In this document: positions 5,968 to 9,038 of the stretch, piece after piece
Layout: every line of letters begins with the position of its first letter
Position numbering within the stretch: position 1 is the stretch's first letter
Source of the DNA: Opitutaceae bacterium
Lineage (GTDB): Bacteria > Verrucomicrobiota > Verrucomicrobiae > Opitutales > Opitutaceae
DNA: 9,038 nucleotides
Assembly (NCBI GenBank): GCA_031266495.1
Contig: JAISAX010000733.1
Coordinates: 1-9,038, forward strand
Reading direction: 5' to 3'
Made by a program: the position numbers and the translations under genes
Notes under the pieces: generated by a model
What the model saw: only the letters and a program-made list of their open reading frames with translations
The model's database searches: none
What the model was told of the DNA's origin: nothing

Positions 5968-7041
5968 ATGCAGACCGTTTTGCCATCCCGCCCAACCCGG
6001 ACGAACCATGCGGCCCCCTCCGGCGCTCCGCGGCTCCCTCCTCCGGTTCGCCTGCTATGCGCGGTTTCAGATTGGGAGCGGAAAGTCTTCCTGAGGCATT
6101 GCGAGGAGGAAATGGCTCATCTGCCACTCCGGATCGAATGGACTTCGGCTCCCGCAGCCTTGACCGCAGGCCGGCTGAAAACCCTCGCGCCGGAAATCCT
6201 CGTATCCAGTTGGTCAACACCACCGCTGCCGGAGGACTGGCTGGCTGATCCGGAATGCTCGCTGCGCTATGTCTGCCACCTGAACGGCTCGGTCAAGGCA
6301 TTGGTTCCGCGCCGCTTCATCGAACGCGGCGGCCTGGTATCCAACTGGGGCGGGATGGCGGCGGAACCGGTGGCCGAGCACGCGCTGCTGCTGGCCCTCG
6401 CCGCGCTGCGGAATCTCGGCGGGTGGCCCGAGGCGATCCGCCGCGGTTTTGGCGGCGAGGCGACCTGCCGGCTTGGCACCCGATCGTTGTTTGAAAGGCG
6501 CGTGGGCATTCATGGTTTCGGCGCCGTAGTCCAATCCCTGATGCGCCTGCTCCGCCCGTTTCGCGTAGAAGCGCGGGCGTATTCACAAGGCGTTCCGGAA
6601 TCCATGTTTCTCCGTGAAGGCGTGACGCCATGCAGTTCCCTGTCCGAACTGTTTTCGTGGAGCGAAGTACTGTTTGAATGCGAAGGATTGACGCCGTCCA
6701 GCGAAAGCAGCGTGGATGCCGCCGCCCTGGCTGCGCTGCCGGACGGAGCCGTTTTCGTGAATGTGGCCCGCGGACGCCTGGTGGATGAAGCCGCCTTGCT
6801 CCGCGAGGCTTCAAGCGGCCGCATCCGCCTCGCGTTGGACGTGGTCCGCGACGAACCCCTGTCTCCCGAGTCGCCACTCTATCGGACGAGAGCGGCGGTT
6901 TTGTCTCCTCATATCGGAGGCCCGACGTCAGACATGTATCCAGGGATCGGATGCTTTGCGTTGGCAAATATCGCCCGGTATGTTTGCGAGGAGAAACCTG
7001 AAGCGCTCGTGACACCGGAAATCTATGATCGCGCGACATGA
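5968..7041 (+). CDS. D-isomer-specific 2-hydroxyacid dehydrogenase family protein
   Basis: This 357-residue NAD(P)-dependent oxidoreductase of the D-2-hydroxyacid dehydrogenase/phosphoglycerate dehydrogenase superfamily would interconvert a 2-keto acid and a 2-hydroxy acid in the cytoplasm. The catalytic triad is complete: Arg268 in NVARG, Glu296 in DVVRDEP and His315 in SPHIGG. The nucleotide-binding loop reads VGIHGFGAVV (179-188), so the third glycine of the usual GxGxxG is a valine (Val188). MAAEPVAEHALLLALAALRN matches the conserved helix before the cofactor domain. ATG 5968 is chosen; a TTG at 5953 would add five residues. The first 25 or so residues are Pro-rich and not part of the fold. 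The gene is divergent from the LacI-family gene and followed 40 bp later by the transporter, suggesting a shared operon. Substrate is unknown; glyoxylate/hydroxypyruvate-type or lyase-derived keto acids are possibilities. Confidence 0.88.
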   Translation: MQTVLPSRPTRTNHAAPSGAPRLPPPVRLLCAVSDWERKVFLRHCEEEMAHLPLRIEWTSAPAALTAGRLKTLAPEILVSSWSTPPLPEDWLADPECSLRYVCHLNGSVKALVPRRFIERGGLVSNWGGMAAEPVAEHALLLALAALRNLGGWPEAIRRGFGGEATCRLGTRSLFERRVGIHGFGAVVQSLMRLLRPFRVEARAYSQGVPESMFLREGVTPCSSLSELFSWSEVLFECEGLTPSSESSVDAAALAALPDGAVFVNVARGRLVDEAALLREASSGRIRLALDVVRDEPLSPESPLYRTRAAVLSPHIGGPTSDMYPGIGCFALANIARYVCEEKPEALVTPEIYDRAT

Positions 7042-7081
7042 CTCCCGGGACCGGTGTACAAACGGGCAAGCCCATGAGCCC

Positions 7082-8410
7082 ATGAGGAAGATCTGGCGCG
7101 CAGGCACCCTGACCTATACCGCGGGAGGACTGGCCGCGCTCTTTGCCTGGCTCTTGCTGGGAGACTTTTCGTGGTCCATGCGGGACCGCTCGGTCGGGCC
7201 AGTGGCGCAGTGGTATCTCAAGCACCTGGGAGTGCCCAACTACATCTTCGCGTTGCTGCTCGGTTCGTTCCCGGCGCTGGTCGGTCTGATCCTGGGTCCG
7301 GTTGTCAGTGTCAAATCCGACCGGCATCGCGGCCCACGCGGGCGGCGCATTCCCTTCCTCCTTGTCACGACGCCCATCGCTGCCTCAGGCATGATCGGGC
7401 TCGGGCTCACGCCTTTCATCGCTCAGTGGGTGCACAACCATTTCCCCGGACACAGCGAGATGGTCGTCGCCGTTGTCTGTTTCGGCGTCTTCTGGGCGGC
7501 ATTCGAGTTCGCCACCATCGCCGCAACCGCCGTGTTCGGAGGCCTCGTCAATGACGTGGTGCCCAAGGAACTGTTGGGGCGTTTCTACGGCCTCTTCCGC
7601 GCGGTGAGCCTCATTGACGGAATGATCTTCAATTTCTGGATCTTCGGGAAAGTGGAAAGCCACTACACGCTCATCCTTCTGGTGATCGGCGTGTTTTATG
7701 GCGCGTGTTTTTATTGGGTATGCCTGAAAGTGAAGGAGGGGGAATATCCGCCGCCGCCACCACCCGAGTCCTCGCATCCGCTCTCCGGAGTGCGCACCTA
7801 TTTCCGCGAATGTTTCCGCAATCCCTATTACGTGGGCGTGTTCGTGATGATGACCGTGGCCGCGCTCGTCTTCATGCCGGTCAATATCTTCATGATTCCC
7901 TATGCCAACAGTCTGGGAATGAGCATGGAAACTTACGGAAGGTGCATGGCGCTTTCCTTTGCGATTTCGTTGCTGCTGGCCTATCCGCTCGGCTGGCTTT
8001 GCGATATTTTCCATCCTCTGCGCGTGAGCATCGCCAGCCTGCTCGGCTATGCGACGGTCACGGGTTGGGGGGCGCTTTATGCGCGCACGCCGGAAACCTT
8101 TGCCGTCGCCCTGGTGCTGCACAGCGTGCTTTCGGGCTGTTACTTCACGAGCGCGGCCTCGCTGGGCCAGCGTTTGTATCCACATTTTCGATTCGCCCAG
8201 TTCGCCAGTGCGGCGGGCATCGTCGGAGCCGTCGGCAGCATGGCGATCGGGCCGATCGTGGGCGGCATCATCGATCTGACCGGCAACGCCTATCATCACA
8301 CCTTCACGGTCGGTTGCATCGTCGCGCTGCTCGCGCTAGCCGTTTCATGGGCGGTGCATGGTCGCTTCATGAATCTCGGCGGTCCTCAAAATTACGTTGC
8401 TCCGGAATAA
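7082..8410 (+). CDS. MFS transporter, GPH/SLC45-like sugar:cation symporter type
   Basis: This 442-residue inner-membrane transporter has about twelve hydrophobic segments. The loop between segments 2 and 3 reads SDRHRGPRGRRIP (79-91), the MFS signature variant (D-R-x-G-R-R-x-P) typical of GPH/SLC45-like sugar carriers. The central cytoplasmic loop between segments 6 and 7 carries a run of six prolines (223-228). ATG 7082 (MRKIWRAGTLTY) is chosen because the following segment aligns with usual family N termini. An in-frame ATG at 7025 would overlap the dehydrogenase stop and add 19 polar residues. There is no visible ribosome-binding site for either. As the last gene of the operon it probably imports a mono-, di- or oligosaccharide, plausibly the product of the upstream lyase; that link is inference from context. 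Confidence 0.88.
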   Translation: MRKIWRAGTLTYTAGGLAALFAWLLLGDFSWSMRDRSVGPVAQWYLKHLGVPNYIFALLLGSFPALVGLILGPVVSVKSDRHRGPRGRRIPFLLVTTPIAASGMIGLGLTPFIAQWVHNHFPGHSEMVVAVVCFGVFWAAFEFATIAATAVFGGLVNDVVPKELLGRFYGLFRAVSLIDGMIFNFWIFGKVESHYTLILLVIGVFYGACFYWVCLKVKEGEYPPPPPPESSHPLSGVRTYFRECFRNPYYVGVFVMMTVAALVFMPVNIFMIPYANSLGMSMETYGRCMALSFAISLLLAYPLGWLCDIFHPLRVSIASLLGYATVTGWGALYARTPETFAVALVLHSVLSGCYFTSAASLGQRLYPHFRFAQFASAAGIVGAVGSMAIGPIVGGIIDLTGNAYHHTFTVGCIVALLALAVSWAVHGRFMNLGGPQNYVAPE

Positions 8411-8565
8411 GACATTCTTCCATGCCCGGCACGCCGAAGCCCGTTTATCAGCTTGCCCGCGCCCGCCGTGTCGCCTCCCGGAATCGATGGCGGTGTGAGA
8501 TGTAGTGAGCCTGGCTTCAACGATCATGCCACCTGCATCAGAATTTGCAGGGGGGGGGGGGCCGT
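8411..8565. other. Intergenic region with G12 tract
   Basis: No gene is supported here. A run of 12 G occupies 8550-8561. Just before it CCTGCA (8532-8537) and TGCAGG (8546-8551) form a 6-bp stem with an 8-nt loop. This could be a weak terminator for the transporter operon, but no T run follows, so the call is not made. Confidence 0.5.
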
Positions 8566-8834
8566 TCAAACTCTTGCGGCCAATGAGCCCTTCCTCACTG
8601 CCGTAGCTGGATAATGTGCAAGGATCTGGGCCTTGAGGCCGCGCAAGAAATTGACGAGGCCGAATTCCGGCAAAGGAACGCGGTGATTCACCGAAGCGCC
8701 AGCGATGGATTCATCCGTGACGATGAATGTGCGCCGAGGCTTTGCTTCAGGAAGAGCTTGTAGCGTTCAGCGTAGGACGGACCGGCAAAGGAGTCGGCAT
8801 CACTCCGAAAATTTTCTCCCCGGAAAAGTGGCAT
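8566..8834 (-). pseudogene. Frameshifted coding remnant beside an IS end
   Basis: On the minus strand, the ATG at 8832-8834 opens MPLFRGENFRSDADSFAG, continuing through SYAERYKLFLKQ, then soon loses sense. One base of shift restores a second open stretch that starts PRRTFIVTDESIAGASV and runs to the TGA at 8566-8568 (ending KGSLAARV). The span is 269 bases, one short of a multiple of three, so a single-base deletion near 8740-8755 would explain it. The residues read like real protein, whereas the opposite strand reads as a mirror. I do not recognise the family. The TDESIAGA and VPLPEFGLVNF segments are faintly reminiscent of a LacI-type effector domain, which is only a guess. Its 5' side abuts the transposase remnant, so the gene may have been cut by the insertion. 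Confidence 0.3.
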
Positions 8835-8860
8835 GGCCAGAAAATGGTTCTTCACAGAAC

Positions 8861-9038
8861 TTAGTGGCGACTGACAACAGGGAGCAAATCAAGTTTGCCA
8901 CAGAAGAAGAGGATTCGAGATCGGTAATTAGCAAAGGAGCGGAAGCCTCGGGCAGATGCTTTTATGCTTTGTATTTTTGAGTTGAATCCTTCACTAATGG
9001 CATTGGTTATTCTACTGCTGAAATAGTTTAGAAGGCCA
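8861..9038 (-). mobile_element. 3' end of an ISL3-family transposase gene (partial, runs off the window)
   Basis: Reading the minus strand from the window edge gives 58 residues ending at TAA (8861-8863). The key blocks are NYFSSRITNAISEGFNSK, then IQSIKASARGFRSFANY, then RILFFCGKLDLLP. This matches the C-terminal part of DDE_Tnp_ISL3 transposases, where TN-x3-EG-x-N-x2-I carries the last acidic catalytic residue (the Glu of SEGFN), followed by ARGF-NF-N-R and RI-F. The gene extends rightwards beyond 9038, so intactness cannot be judged. It is AT-richer than the neighbouring genes, consistent with acquisition. The IS end should lie just left of 8861; a candidate terminal sequence is around 8831-8860, with the small inverted repeat GTTCT-TCAC-AGAAC at 8847-8860, but the partner end is outside the window. 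Confidence 0.8.

Noticed and set aside
6317..7327. 336-residue minus-strand open frame
   Set aside because: It spans the antisense of the dehydrogenase and the start of the transporter, both of which have diagnostic motifs on the + strand. Its own composition is Arg/Pro-rich with no recognisable domain.
7385..8299. 304-residue minus-strand open frame
   Set aside because: It is the mirror of the transporter; the His/Glu/Asp-rich sequence is what antisense membrane codons give.
8345..8569. 74-residue minus-strand open frame
   Set aside because: It runs across the G12 tract (encoding prolines) into the antisense of the transporter; no supporting feature.
8705..8980. 91-residue + strand open frame
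   Set aside because: It lies opposite the ISL3 transposase end and the coding remnant, which read as real protein on the minus strand.
1..9038. CRISPR arrays, tRNA, rRNA or known riboswitches
   Set aside because: No regularly spaced repeats, no cloverleaf-like segment and no recognised RNA motif was found by reading both strands.

Overview
The window looks like chromosomal DNA of a Verrucomicrobiota bacterium, most likely of the Opitutales/Opitutaceae type. This is inferred from the gene mix: a lone prepilin-type protein beside a secreted polysaccharide lyase, a PEP-CTERM anchored protein, a LacI-family regulator of the short-hinge 'ALRDNP' style, and a GPH/SLC45-like sugar transporter. The coding DNA is GC-rich, and visible Shine-Dalgarno sites are nearly absent.

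Layout. Positions 1-486 hold no convincing gene. They contain an AT-rich stretch (1-118), a long perfect inverted repeat resembling a MITE or hairpin element (119-232), smaller inverted repeats, and a candidate -10 box. Positions 487-4616 (+ strand) look like one operon: a prepilin-like protein, a secreted heparinase II/III-family lyase starting 5 bp after it, and a PEP-CTERM surface protein 27 bp further on. Positions 4617-4747 are a convergent intergenic region with an extraordinary G-rich tract. Positions 4748-5848 (- strand) encode a LacI-family regulator whose extreme 5' coding part contains a run of 13 identical bases. Divergent from it, 5968-8410 (+ strand) encodes a D-2-hydroxyacid dehydrogenase-family protein and a sugar-type MFS transporter. 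Positions 8411-9038 are a scar region: another G12 tract, a frameshifted coding remnant, and the 3' end of an ISL3-family transposase that runs off the window.

How the genes may work together (inference). The lyase would cut an acidic polysaccharide outside the cytoplasmic membrane. The prepilin-like and PEP-CTERM proteins would be surface or envelope partners. The MFS transporter would import products, the dehydrogenase would act on a keto or hydroxy acid intermediate, and the LacI regulator between the two operons would control them. A 15-bp motif shared, with one mismatch, by the upstream regions of both + strand operons is a candidate common control site. The most unusual points are the homopolymer inside the regulator's reading frame (possible phase variation), the recurring G tracts, and the long inverted repeat at the left.
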